From: SZUA-1377 sp964622255
GTDB taxonomy: Bacteria > Campylobacterota > Campylobacteria > Campylobacterales > QNZT01
Direction of reading: 5' to 3'
NCBI GenBank assembly: GCA_964622255.1
Contig: CAZUPK010000089.1
Span: forward strand, 1-39,185
DNA: 39,185 nucleotides
Every line of letters begins with the position of its first letter. Within the stretch, counting starts at the first letter, position 1. Positions 1 through 6,704 of the stretch are shown here, piece after piece. The notes beneath the pieces were generated by a model. That model did not search any database. It was not told where the DNA came from and saw only the letters and a program-made list of their open reading frames with translations. Both the position numbers and the translations under genes were made by a program.

Positions 1-279
1 ATAGTTATAAAAGCATATTAAAAATAAATTTTCCAATAGATATTAAAAGAAAAGACAAATCATATCTTACATATTTTTATATTTCAATCATAAATTGAAA
101 AAGATTGCTAATTTTTTAAATATTTGCTATAATCTCGTCAAAGCAAGAGATAATAAATATTTAAATAATGTTTCCATACTCTTAAGTAAGAGTTGGATAT
201 TTGTTTGGATGTGAACTACCTCTAGCTTTTTAGTTAGAGAGGTGGTTTACAGATATAATCAAACTAAAAAGGACTTTTC
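1..279 (+). promoter_or_regulatory. panC promoter and structured 5' leader
   Basis: No gene is visible here. A -10 box TATAAT lies at 128-133 with a weak -35 TTGCTA at 105-110 (17-base spacer), which would give a leader of about 140 bases before panC. Two inverted repeats follow: 173-197 (TCCA, ACTCTTA / TAAGAGT, TGGA) and a longer one built from 211-223 (GTGAACTACCTCT) against 238-250 (AGAGGTGGTTTAC), extended by GTTTG 203-207 / CAAAC 260-264. The panC ribosome binding site (AAAAAGGA, about 265-272) lies just after the second hairpin. A small TTTCAAT/ATTGAAA hairpin at 82-100 followed by a T run may be the terminator of the gene upstream of the window. Promoter and hairpins are read directly; any regulatory role is inference. 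Confidence 0.5.
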
Positions 280-1095
280 TTGCAAGTTATAAACAGTGTT
301 AAAGAGTTAAAAGGGTATTTAAAAGGAAAAGAGTTAGGCTTTGTTCCAACTATGGGTGCTTTGCATGCGGGGCATCTTTCACTTATAAAAAAAAGTGTTA
401 GTGAAAATCCTTTTACAGTTGTCTCTATCTTTGTTAACCCCACCCAGTTTTTAGAAGGCGAAGATTTAAAGACTTATCCTAAAAAGACTGAGGCAGACTT
501 AAAGATATGCGAAGTGGCAGGAGTAGATGTAGTCTTTTTGCCAAATACATCTGATATTTACAATAATAAAGAGCTTATCATAAAAGCTCCTAAGATTAAA
601 GGATATGTCCTTGAAGGCTACAACCGTCCCAAACATTTTGATGGGGTTTTACAAGTGGTATTAAAGCTCTTTAATATAGTAAAACCAACCCGTGCATACT
701 TTGGTAAAAAAGATGCTCAACAACTCTATCTTATAAAGCAGATGGTAAGGGATCTCTTTTTAGATGTAGAGATAATCCCTTGTGAACTAGTAAGAGATGG
801 TAATGGCTTAGCTCTTAGCAGTAGAAATGAATATCTTTCTACCACAGAAAGAACAAGAGCCTTAGCACTCTCAAAATCGCTTAAAAGGGCAGCTAAACTC
901 ATAAGTATGGGTAAAAGTGATGTTAAAGAGATAAAAAAACTTTGTTTAGAAGTTTTAAAAGATGTAGAGATAGAATACTTTGAAATAGTTGACTATGGCT
1001 TTAATCTACTTGAAAAAGTGGAAATAGGAAATACTATCATACTTGTAGCCGCAAGAGTTGGCACTACAAGACTTATAGATAATATATGGATATAG
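280..1095 (+). CDS. panC: Pantothenate synthetase (pantoate-beta-alanine ligase)
   Basis: Joins pantoate and beta-alanine with ATP to make pantothenate, the coenzyme A precursor; cytoplasmic. The 271-residue product has the usual family length. The ATP-binding motif PTMGALHAGH is at residues 23-32, the GKKDAQQLYLIKQM motif is near 143, and SSRNEYLS (the KMSKS-equivalent region) is near 181. The start is TTG at 280, chosen because the N-terminus MQVINSVKELK fits PanC and AAAAAGGA lies 8 bases upstream; no ATG is available nearby. The gene stands alone here, with a structured leader upstream and an IS607 relic downstream. No panB or panD is in view. Confidence 0.95.
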   Translation: MQVINSVKELKGYLKGKELGFVPTMGALHAGHLSLIKKSVSENPFTVVSIFVNPTQFLEGEDLKTYPKKTEADLKICEVAGVDVVFLPNTSDIYNNKELIIKAPKIKGYVLEGYNRPKHFDGVLQVVLKLFNIVKPTRAYFGKKDAQQLYLIKQMVRDLFLDVEIIPCELVRDGNGLALSSRNEYLSTTERTRALALSKSLKRAAKLISMGKSDVKEIKKLCLEVLKDVEIEYFEIVDYGFNLLEKVEIGNTIILVAARVGTTRLIDNIWI

Positions 1096-1099
1096 ACAC

Positions 1100-1440
1100 A
1101 ACACCCCTTTGTTTTTGATTTTAACTTTGTTTGAGTAAAAAGTTCTTATTTGATAAAAGTAAACTATCGTTTCTTAAAACTTACTCATCTTCAAGCACAA
1201 TTACTCAAAGATAATGTTTAATTCCTGCTTCCACGATACTAGTTAAATTTGTCAATCTAGTTGACAGATTTAAAGCTGTTATTTCCACAGCTGTTACTTT
1301 TTAATGACACTAATACTTGTTTTTGTTTTTCTAAATCATCTTTTTGGTCATAAGATGCAACTCTTGCATAAGCAATAGTTTTTCTAAGGCATCCATTTTA
1401 ACAGCTAAAAACCACTGGGATTTCTACCAAGAGTTATTAA
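1100..1440 (-). pseudogene. Relic of an IS607-family serine recombinase (tnpA)
   Basis: This fills most of the 450-base gap after panC. On the minus strand, 1397 to 1257 reads KTIAYARVASYDQKDDLEK then QKQVLVSLKSN before a stop. This is the N-terminal catalytic motif of IS607-type small serine recombinases (YARVSSxxQ.DL.RQ). Upstream in the same strand a fragment GRNPSGF recalls the helix-turn-helix edge (RTPSGHRR) of these proteins. Downstream, another frame gives VIVLEDE and VLRNDSLLLS, resembling the LVLTHKDRLLRFGSELLF region. The reading frame is broken several times, and the position of the catalytic serine (first S of VSS) is alanine, so it is dead. Identity of the core is fairly sure; the outer limits are approximate. 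Confidence 0.65.
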
Positions 1441-1501
1441 AAAACTCTTTTTATCTATGAGAAAATAATAACATATTCATCCCAATTTTTAAGATCTGCT
1501 T

Positions 1502-1510
1502 TGATATAAT
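1502..1510 (+). promoter_or_regulatory. Extended -10 promoter of the sdhABE operon
   Basis: TGATATAAT at 1502-1510 is a perfect extended -10 (TGn-TATAAT), 37 bases before the sdhA ATG. No good -35 box is seen, which is usual for the main sigma factor of Campylobacterota. The sequence is direct; promoter activity is inferred. Confidence 0.55.
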
Positions 1511-1547
1511 CCAACTATTACAAAAAATTATACAAAGGACAGGTTAG

Positions 1548-3266
1548 ATGCAGATACCTATATACAAGTATGATGCTGTTGTAGTGGGAGCCGGACTTGC
1601 CGGTCTTGCTACTGCTAGAGAGCTAAAGAGGCAAGGAAAAAATGTAGTTGTTTTAACAAAACTTCATCCGCTTAGAAGTCATAGCGGTGCTGCACAAGGT
1701 GGTATAAATGCAGCTTTAGCCAAAAAAGATAGTGTTGAGCTTCATGAATTTGATACAGTTAAGGGAAGTGATTATTTAGCCGATCAAGATGCTGTTGAGT
1801 TTATGTGTAAAACAGCACCAGAGGCTATCAGATGGGCTGAGAGAATGGGAGCTGTTTTTAGTAGAACCAAAGATGGAAAGATAGCTCAAAGACCATTTGG
1901 CGGACAATCTCATCCAAGAGCTTGTTTTGCAAAGGATAGAACTGGACTTACACTTTTGCAAACTATGTATGAGCAAACAAACAGACTGAATGTCGAGTTT
2001 AAAGATGAGTGGTATGTCGGAGATATCATCTATGATGAAGAAAGCTCAACAGTAAAAGGTGTGGTTGCATATGAGATAAAAACTGGAAAACCGGCTATAT
2101 TTAATGCAAAAGCAGTGATGTTTGCAACAGGTGGATATGGAAGAGCTTTTAAAATAAACTCAAATGCTCATGCAAATACCGGCGATGCTTTAAGCATCGT
2201 TGCAAGAGCGGGACTACCGTTAGAGGATATGGAGTTTGTCCAGTTTCATCCAACCGGACTTGCTGGAACTGGTATCCTTATGAGTGAAGCAGCAAGAGGA
2301 GAGGGTGGTAAACTTCTTAACTCTAAAGGTGAAAGATTTATGAAAAAATATGCTCCTGAAAAGATGGAGCTTGGACCAAGAGATTTGGTTAGTAGATCTA
2401 TCACTCAAGAGATTTTAGAGGGAAGAGGAGTCGGACCGGATAAAGATGCAGTATATCTTGATCTTACCCATCTTGGAAAAGAGAAGATTATGGAAAGACT
2501 TCCAGAACTAAGGGATTTAGCTTTGACATTTTTAGGGCTTGATATGATAAAAGAGCCTATTATGATAGCTTCAACCGCTCACTACTCTATGGGTGGAATA
2601 CCTGTAACGCTTGCTGGAAATGTAAAAAAATCTCCAACTGAAACTGTAAAAGGCTTTTATGCGGCTGGTGAGTGTTCATGTGTAAGTGTTCACGGAGCAA
2701 ATAGACTTGGTGCAAACTCTGTGCTTGAAGCTATGCTTTTTGGAAGACATGTAGGTAAAACTATATCTGATGAGCTTGATAGTCTTACACTTGAACCTGT
2801 AAAATCTGAAGATGCTGATAACTTTGTAAAAGAGGTGGATTGGATACTAAATAACAATGGAGATGAAAAAGTTCCACAGTTAAGAAAAGAGCTTCAAGAG
2901 GGTATGACTAACAATGCCGGAGTTTTTAGAACTGAAGAGAGTCTTAAAAAACAAAAAGAAATTATAAAAGATTTAAGAGCTAGATTTAAAAATATCAGAA
3001 TAGATGACAAATCAAAAGTCTATAATACTGATTTGCAAGAGGCACTAGAGCTTGGTCATATGCTTGATTTTTCGCTATTTATAGTTGAAGGTGCACTTGC
3101 AAGAAAAGAAAGCCGTGGTGCTCACTTTAGAAATGATTATCCAAAAAGAGATGATAAAAAGTTTTTAAAGCATACTTATGCTTATATGAGTAAAAGAGGT
3201 GCTATTAAGCTAGAGTATGGTGATGTGGTGCTTGGTAAATTTGAACCACAAGAAAGAATATATTAG
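1548..3266 (+). CDS. sdhA: Succinate dehydrogenase / fumarate reductase flavoprotein subunit (type E)
   Basis: Flavoprotein that interconverts succinate and fumarate, passing electrons to the iron-sulfur subunit encoded next. At 572 residues it has normal length. The Rossmann motif GAGLAG is at 14-19, the covalent-FAD histidine region is SHSGAAQGG near 44-52, the active-site motif HPTGLAGTG is near 233, and HGANRLGANSVLEAM lies near 382. It begins directly at MQIPIYKYDAVVVGAG with no twin-arginine leader, unlike the exported MfrA subunits of Wolinella and Campylobacter, so a cytoplasmic enzyme is expected. It heads an operon with sdhB and a CCG-domain subunit. Direction in vivo (succinate oxidation, or fumarate reduction as in a reductive TCA cycle) cannot be told from sequence; frdA/mfrA are alternative names. 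Confidence 0.93.
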   Translation: MQIPIYKYDAVVVGAGLAGLATARELKRQGKNVVVLTKLHPLRSHSGAAQGGINAALAKKDSVELHEFDTVKGSDYLADQDAVEFMCKTAPEAIRWAERMGAVFSRTKDGKIAQRPFGGQSHPRACFAKDRTGLTLLQTMYEQTNRLNVEFKDEWYVGDIIYDEESSTVKGVVAYEIKTGKPAIFNAKAVMFATGGYGRAFKINSNAHANTGDALSIVARAGLPLEDMEFVQFHPTGLAGTGILMSEAARGEGGKLLNSKGERFMKKYAPEKMELGPRDLVSRSITQEILEGRGVGPDKDAVYLDLTHLGKEKIMERLPELRDLALTFLGLDMIKEPIMIASTAHYSMGGIPVTLAGNVKKSPTETVKGFYAAGECSCVSVHGANRLGANSVLEAMLFGRHVGKTISDELDSLTLEPVKSEDADNFVKEVDWILNNNGDEKVPQLRKELQEGMTNNAGVFRTEESLKKQKEIIKDLRARFKNIRIDDKSKVYNTDLQEALELGHMLDFSLFIVEGALARKESRGAHFRNDYPKRDDKKFLKHTYAYMSKRGAIKLEYGDVVLGKFEPQERIY

Positions 3267-3275
3267 GATTTGGCT

Positions 3276-4262
3276 ATGGTAAGTAAAAAAAAGAAAAAAC
3301 TATTGTTTAATGTATTTAGATTTAACCATACTACAGACTATCTTCCTCACTACGATAAGTTTGAGGTAGAAGTTGGTGCGGGTGATGTTGTGCTTGATGT
3401 TCTTAATAAAATAAAATGGGAACAAGATGGAAGCTTAAGTTATAGAAGAAGTTGTCGCCACGGTATTTGTGGTAGCTGTGCTGTAAAAGTAAATGGAAAA
3501 GCTACTTTAGCTTGTAAAGAAAGAGTGGCTGATTTGGTAGAGATTTTTGGAGAAGAACTAACTATAGAGCCTCAAAACAAATCAAGAGCTATCAAAGATA
3601 TGGTTATAGACAAAAAAGATTTTTGGGATAAATATAACAAGGTAAAACCTTACTTGGAAGCTGAAATAGATGAAGCTCCAAAGAGTGAAAATATCGTAAA
3701 TCAAGAAGAAGCAGAGCAGATAGATGAAGCAGACTACTGCATCCAGTGTGGAAATTGCTACTATGCATGTCCAGCAGTTGAGGTAAATCCTGACTATCTC
3801 GGACCTGCACCTTTAGTATTGGCTTATAGATTTAATGCCGATGTTAGGGATGAAGCTAAAAAGGAGAGATTAGAGACTGTAAATCAGTTAGGTCAAGGTA
3901 TATGGGATTGTGTAAAATGCTATGAATGCGCACAAGTTTGCCCAAAAGAGATAACACCAATTGACAAGATAATAAAACTTCACCAAATGACATTTAAAGA
4001 AAATATGGAAGAGGACAATGTTGCAACAAGACATGCTGTAGGATTTAAATGGTCTATCGAAAAACATGGATTATTAGATGAGGGTGAACTTGTAAAATAC
4101 TCAGAAGGTTTAATAGGAGTTTTAAAACATATTCCAGAAGCTATGGCTATGTATAAAAGAGGAAAGATAGTTATGCCTTGGAATATGCCAAAAACTAAAA
4201 AATTAGATGAGATACAAAAGCTAGTAGAAATTGCTTCAACAGCTAAGTTTCAAGGGAGATAA
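3276..4262 (+). CDS. sdhB: Succinate dehydrogenase / fumarate reductase iron-sulfur subunit
   Basis: Carries electrons between the flavoprotein and the quinone-reactive subunit. The N-terminal ferredoxin domain has the [2Fe-2S] ligand motif CRHGICGSC (about residues 60-68) plus a later Cys near 80. The C-terminal part has two further cysteine clusters, CIQCGNCYYACP near 155 and CVKCYECAQVCP near 210, typical of the [4Fe-4S] and [3Fe-4S] sites, the extra Cys pattern being usual in type-E enzymes. The length of 328 residues is long for SdhB but normal for this class. I chose ATG 3276, which has AGGA 8 bases upstream; an in-frame TTG at 3270 would add two residues. Nine bases separate it from sdhA and two from sdhE, so it is clearly cotranscribed. 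Confidence 0.92.
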   Translation: MVSKKKKKLLFNVFRFNHTTDYLPHYDKFEVEVGAGDVVLDVLNKIKWEQDGSLSYRRSCRHGICGSCAVKVNGKATLACKERVADLVEIFGEELTIEPQNKSRAIKDMVIDKKDFWDKYNKVKPYLEAEIDEAPKSENIVNQEEAEQIDEADYCIQCGNCYYACPAVEVNPDYLGPAPLVLAYRFNADVRDEAKKERLETVNQLGQGIWDCVKCYECAQVCPKEITPIDKIIKLHQMTFKENMEEDNVATRHAVGFKWSIEKHGLLDEGELVKYSEGLIGVLKHIPEAMAMYKRGKIVMPWNMPKTKKLDEIQKLVEIASTAKFQGR

Positions 4263-4264
4263 AA

Positions 4265-5146
4265 ATGGCTAAGTTAAAATATGCACTTTATACAGGATGC
4301 ACAGCAAGAGAGAGTACACCAGAGCTTTTAAAATCAACTTTGGCTGTTGCTAAAGCTTTGGATATAGAGCTTATTCTTTTGGATGAAGCAAGTTGTTGTG
4401 GTGCAAGTCACCTTCAAGATTTTGATGATATGCTTTCACTTGTTTTAAATGCAAGAAATATCTCTTATGCGGAAAAACTCGGACTTACTATGGTTACTAT
4501 ATGTAACACTTGTCAGTTAAATACTGCTATGACAAAACATAGACTTGATAATGATGAGAAGTTAAAAGCACAGGTAAATGAAAAACTTGCTGAGGTTGGT
4601 TTAGAGTATAAGGGAACAAGTGAGGTAAAACACTTTTTATATGCTTTAGTTGATGATTTTGGACTTGATGCCATAAAAGAAAAAGTCAAAAATCCTCTAA
4701 CAGATAGGCAAATAGCTGCATTTTACGGTTGTCATAACATAAGACCAGAGGAGCTTCATCACTCAAGCAATGCTAAAGAGAGTTCATACAAACCAACTTC
4801 TATAGACGATCTCATCTTAGCTCTTGGTGGAAAAAATGTAGAGTATGAAAACAAAAACAAATGTTGCGGTTTCCATGTTGAACTGCAAAATCCAAAAACA
4901 GCAAACAAACTAAGTGCAACAGCGATGCTTGATGCTATAGATCAAGGAGCAGAGGTTATGGTTACTCCATGTCCACTTTGCCACTTAAGAATGGATGTTC
5001 AACAACACAATATCTCAAAAGAGGCAGGAAGAGAGGTTCATATACCAGTTCTTCATCTACCTCAAATGATAGGTTTAGCTCTTGGTATCGAACCAACAGA
5101 GCTTGGAATAGAGCATAATGTTACTGAAGTAGCTTTTGTAGAGTAA
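4265..5146 (+). CDS. sdhE: CCG-domain quinone-interacting subunit of type-E succinate:quinone oxidoreductase
   Basis: Replaces the haem-containing membrane anchors of ordinary complex II. The 293-residue protein contains two heterodisulfide-reductase-like CCG modules. The cysteine-rich motifs are ASCCGASH (about 42-49), ICNTCQ (about 79-84), a GCHNIRP segment near 157, NKCCGFHVE near 199, and PCPLCHLRMD near 238. It has no transmembrane helix, so it is a peripheral membrane subunit, as in other type-E enzymes (called SdhE, SdhC or MfrE in different organisms). The ribosome binding site AAGGGAGA lies just ahead of the ATG. It is the last gene of the sdh operon and is followed by a hairpin at 5160-5187. 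Confidence 0.9.
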   Translation: MAKLKYALYTGCTARESTPELLKSTLAVAKALDIELILLDEASCCGASHLQDFDDMLSLVLNARNISYAEKLGLTMVTICNTCQLNTAMTKHRLDNDEKLKAQVNEKLAEVGLEYKGTSEVKHFLYALVDDFGLDAIKEKVKNPLTDRQIAAFYGCHNIRPEELHHSSNAKESSYKPTSIDDLILALGGKNVEYENKNKCCGFHVELQNPKTANKLSATAMLDAIDQGAEVMVTPCPLCHLRMDVQQHNISKEAGREVHIPVLHLPQMIGLALGIEPTELGIEHNVTEVAFVE

Positions 5147-5159
5147 AAAACTTTTAGTT

Positions 5160-5197
5160 AGTCTAGTGTGGTAAAATCCACTAGGCTACCCCCCCCC
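5160..5197 (+). terminator. Hairpin after sdhE followed by a C9 tract
   Basis: A 9-bp stem AGTCTAGTG (5160-5168) with CACTAGGCT (5179-5187, one G-T pair) lies 13 bases after the sdhE stop. Instead of the usual T run it is followed by nine cytosines at 5189-5197. It is probably the operon terminator, but of atypical form. Confidence 0.5.
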
Positions 5198-5227
5198 TGA
5201 ATTAATAAGACAACTTTTATCTTGATA

Positions 5228-5236
5228 TGCTAAAAT
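5228..5236 (+). promoter_or_regulatory. Extended -10 upstream of the superoxide reductase gene
   Basis: TGCTAAAAT at 5228-5236 fits an extended -10 (TGn-TAnAAT) 31 bases before the ATG at 5267. No -35 is evident. It lies about 30 bases downstream of the C9 tract. Confidence 0.4.
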
Positions 5237-5266
5237 ATTGATCTAAATCAAGAAATAGGAGAAAAT

Positions 5267-5653
5267 ATGCCAACGATAAATAGATATGTTGATATAGATA
5301 CGGTAGAGAGAGAAGCAAAGAAAGATTATATAGATAGACATTCACCATTTATCCACTGTGATAATACTGCTAAAAAGGGTGAGCCTTTTGCAGTAACTGT
5401 TAAAATGGGTGAGGAATACACTCATCCAGATGATTTTGATCACTATATAGCAAGTATAGCTTTATATGATGGTAAAACACTTTTAGCAAAAGTTGAGTTT
5501 ATGGCTGGTGCTTTAGGAGGTAAAAAAGGACATCAAACAGTTACTTTTAATATAGTTCCAACAGGAAAAAAACTAAATCTTGTAGCTCAAGCTTACTGCA
5601 CAAAACATGGTATCTGGGAAAATGAGCCTGTTGTTGTGGAAGTGAGTGAATAA
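5267..5653 (+). CDS. Superoxide reductase (neelaredoxin / class II SOR-like)
   Basis: Reduces superoxide to hydrogen peroxide in the cytoplasm without making oxygen. The 128-residue protein is a single desulfoferrodoxin iron-binding domain with no N-terminal rubredoxin-like [Fe(Cys)4] module, hence class II type. The iron ligands can be placed: His in RHSPF (about 25), the two His of THPDDFDHY (about 52-58), and the Cys and His of YCTKHGIWE (about 113-119). The family motif EKHVP, whose lysine sits over the substrate pocket, is here DRHSP, so arginine replaces lysine. It is a single gene with its own RBS (AGGAG) and a downstream hairpin terminator. An iron-binding SOR-like protein of other function cannot be excluded. 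Confidence 0.82.
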   Translation: MPTINRYVDIDTVEREAKKDYIDRHSPFIHCDNTAKKGEPFAVTVKMGEEYTHPDDFDHYIASIALYDGKTLLAKVEFMAGALGGKKGHQTVTFNIVPTGKKLNLVAQAYCTKHGIWENEPVVVEVSE

Positions 5654-5669
5654 GTAAAAGTTAGAAGTT

Positions 5670-5705
5670 AGGAAGTAGGAAGTTGGTTTCTACTTCCTTA
5701 TTTAT
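5670..5705 (+). terminator. Terminator-like hairpin after the superoxide reductase gene
   Basis: GGAAGTAG (5671-5678) pairs perfectly with CTACTTCC (5690-5697) across an 11-base loop and is followed by a T-rich stretch. The left arm together with its flank also matches, in inverted orientation, TCCTACTTCCTTAAC at 6011-6025 on the far side of the next two small ORFs. Confidence 0.55.
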
Positions 5706-5728
5706 ATTTTTATGGTAAAACAAAACAA

Positions 5729-5905
5729 ATGACAAAAGAGATTGGTAAGTTAGGTTTAGATTTAGCAAAGATAACTTTTGCTGTAGCTATCTTAGCTCCT
5801 TTTGTTAAAATGGGAAGTATTGATTATAAGACATTGATTGGTGCTTTTGCTTTTGCAATAAGTGGTATAATCTTAATAAATAAAGGAACAAAAGAAGATG
5901 GATAA
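5729..5905 (+). CDS. Small two-helix membrane protein, function unknown
   Basis: ATG at 5729 opens a 58-codon frame starting MTKEIGKLGLDLAKITFAVA and ending with a second hydrophobic stretch (GAFAFAISGIILI) and a charged tail NKGTKEDG. Two membrane helices are predicted by eye. It looks like the short membrane proteins that families such as DUF6722 describe, though I cannot verify that. It has no strong Shine-Dalgarno sequence. The next ORF overlaps its end by 8 bases, so the two are probably translated together. Both sit inside a 350-base segment bounded by inverted copies of a short sequence, suggesting a mobile or laterally acquired cassette. Confidence 0.55.
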   Translation: MTKEIGKLGLDLAKITFAVAILAPFVKMGSIDYKTLIGAFAFAISGIILINKGTKEDG

Positions 5906-6002
5906 TGTTGGTATTATAGTATTGGTTATTAGCATAATTTTTTTGGCATTTGCTATATTTATAAAACCAACAAATAAACATAAAGATATGTTAGTTAAAT
6001 AA
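5898..6002 (+). CDS. Single-span membrane micropeptide, function unknown
   Basis: This is a 34-residue frame beginning MDNVGIIVLVISIIFLAFAI, then a short basic tail (KPTNKHKDMLVK). It has one strongly hydrophobic helix of about 22 residues with a positive C-terminus. Its ATG lies inside the end of the previous small ORF (8-base overlap), and an AAAGAAG-like RBS is just upstream. The overlap and matching membrane character argue that the pair is real. A small toxin, a transport accessory or a remnant are all possible. Confidence 0.45.
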   Translation: MDNVGIIVLVISIIFLAFAIFIKPTNKHKDMLVK

Positions 6003-6047
6003 TAAAATCCTCCTACTTCCTTAACTTTAAAATGATATACTTTCCTT

Positions 6048-6704
6048 ATGGAAAGATTAAAACTACTCAGAGAACTTTATCAGCGAAGATTTTTTGGATA
6101 TAACTACTTTGATGATATAAAACCTACAAAAAGTATTTCACAAACTACTTCAACTCTTCACCCTTTGGATGAGTTAAAAAGAGAAGTTTTTTCTTGTCAT
6201 CTTTGTGAACTTGTAAAAACTAAGAAAAATTATGTTTTTGGTGAGGGTGATGAAAAAGCCTCTTTAATGTTTGTAGGAGAGGCTCCCGGAGCCTATGAAG
6301 ATGAGTTAGGAAAACCTTTTGTAGGAAGAGCTGGGGAACTTTTAACTCGTATCATAAATAATGTTTTAGAGCTTGATAGAAGTGAAGTTTATATAGCAAA
6401 TATAGTAAAATGTCGTCCACCAAACAATGCAACTCCATCCTATGAGATAGCCACTACTTGTAGAGAATATCTTTTTAAACAGATAAAGTTTGTAAAACCA
6501 AAAATCATAGTTGCCCTAGGAGCTACAGCCTATAAATACTTAACTGGTGACTTAAATGCCAAAATAACACATATAAGAGGAAGGGTGATAGAGTGGAACG
6601 ACATAAAGTTGATACCAACATATCATCCAAGCTATCTTCTTAGAAATCCAAGTGCAAAAAAAGATGTTTTTATTGATATGAAAAAAGTGAAGGCGATGTT
6701 ATGA
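6048..6704 (+). CDS. Family 4 uracil-DNA glycosylase (iron-sulfur type)
   Basis: Removes uracil from DNA, starting base excision repair. The C-terminal 170 residues hold the family-4 hallmarks: CHLCELVKT (about 49-57, two of the [4Fe-4S] ligands), GEAPGAYEDELGKPFVGRAG (about 77-96, the GE-A catalytic region), IVKCRPPNN (about 124) and a further Cys in ATTCREY supplying the other ligands, and TYHPSYLLRNP (about 196). The first 40 residues are a loosely conserved extension, common in Campylobacterota. Its stop overlaps the start of the next gene by 4 bases (ATGA), so the two are translationally coupled. Confidence 0.9.
   Translation: MERLKLLRELYQRRFFGYNYFDDIKPTKSISQTTSTLHPLDELKREVFSCHLCELVKTKKNYVFGEGDEKASLMFVGEAPGAYEDELGKPFVGRAGELLTRIINNVLELDRSEVYIANIVKCRPPNNATPSYEIATTCREYLFKQIKFVKPKIIVALGATAYKYLTGDLNAKITHIRGRVIEWNDIKLIPTYHPSYLLRNPSAKKDVFIDMKKVKAML

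Noticed and set aside
140..279. Known riboswitch, 6S or SRP RNA before panC
   Set aside because: The hairpins do not match the conserved cores of these RNAs as I know them; only an unnamed leader or an IS end is supported.
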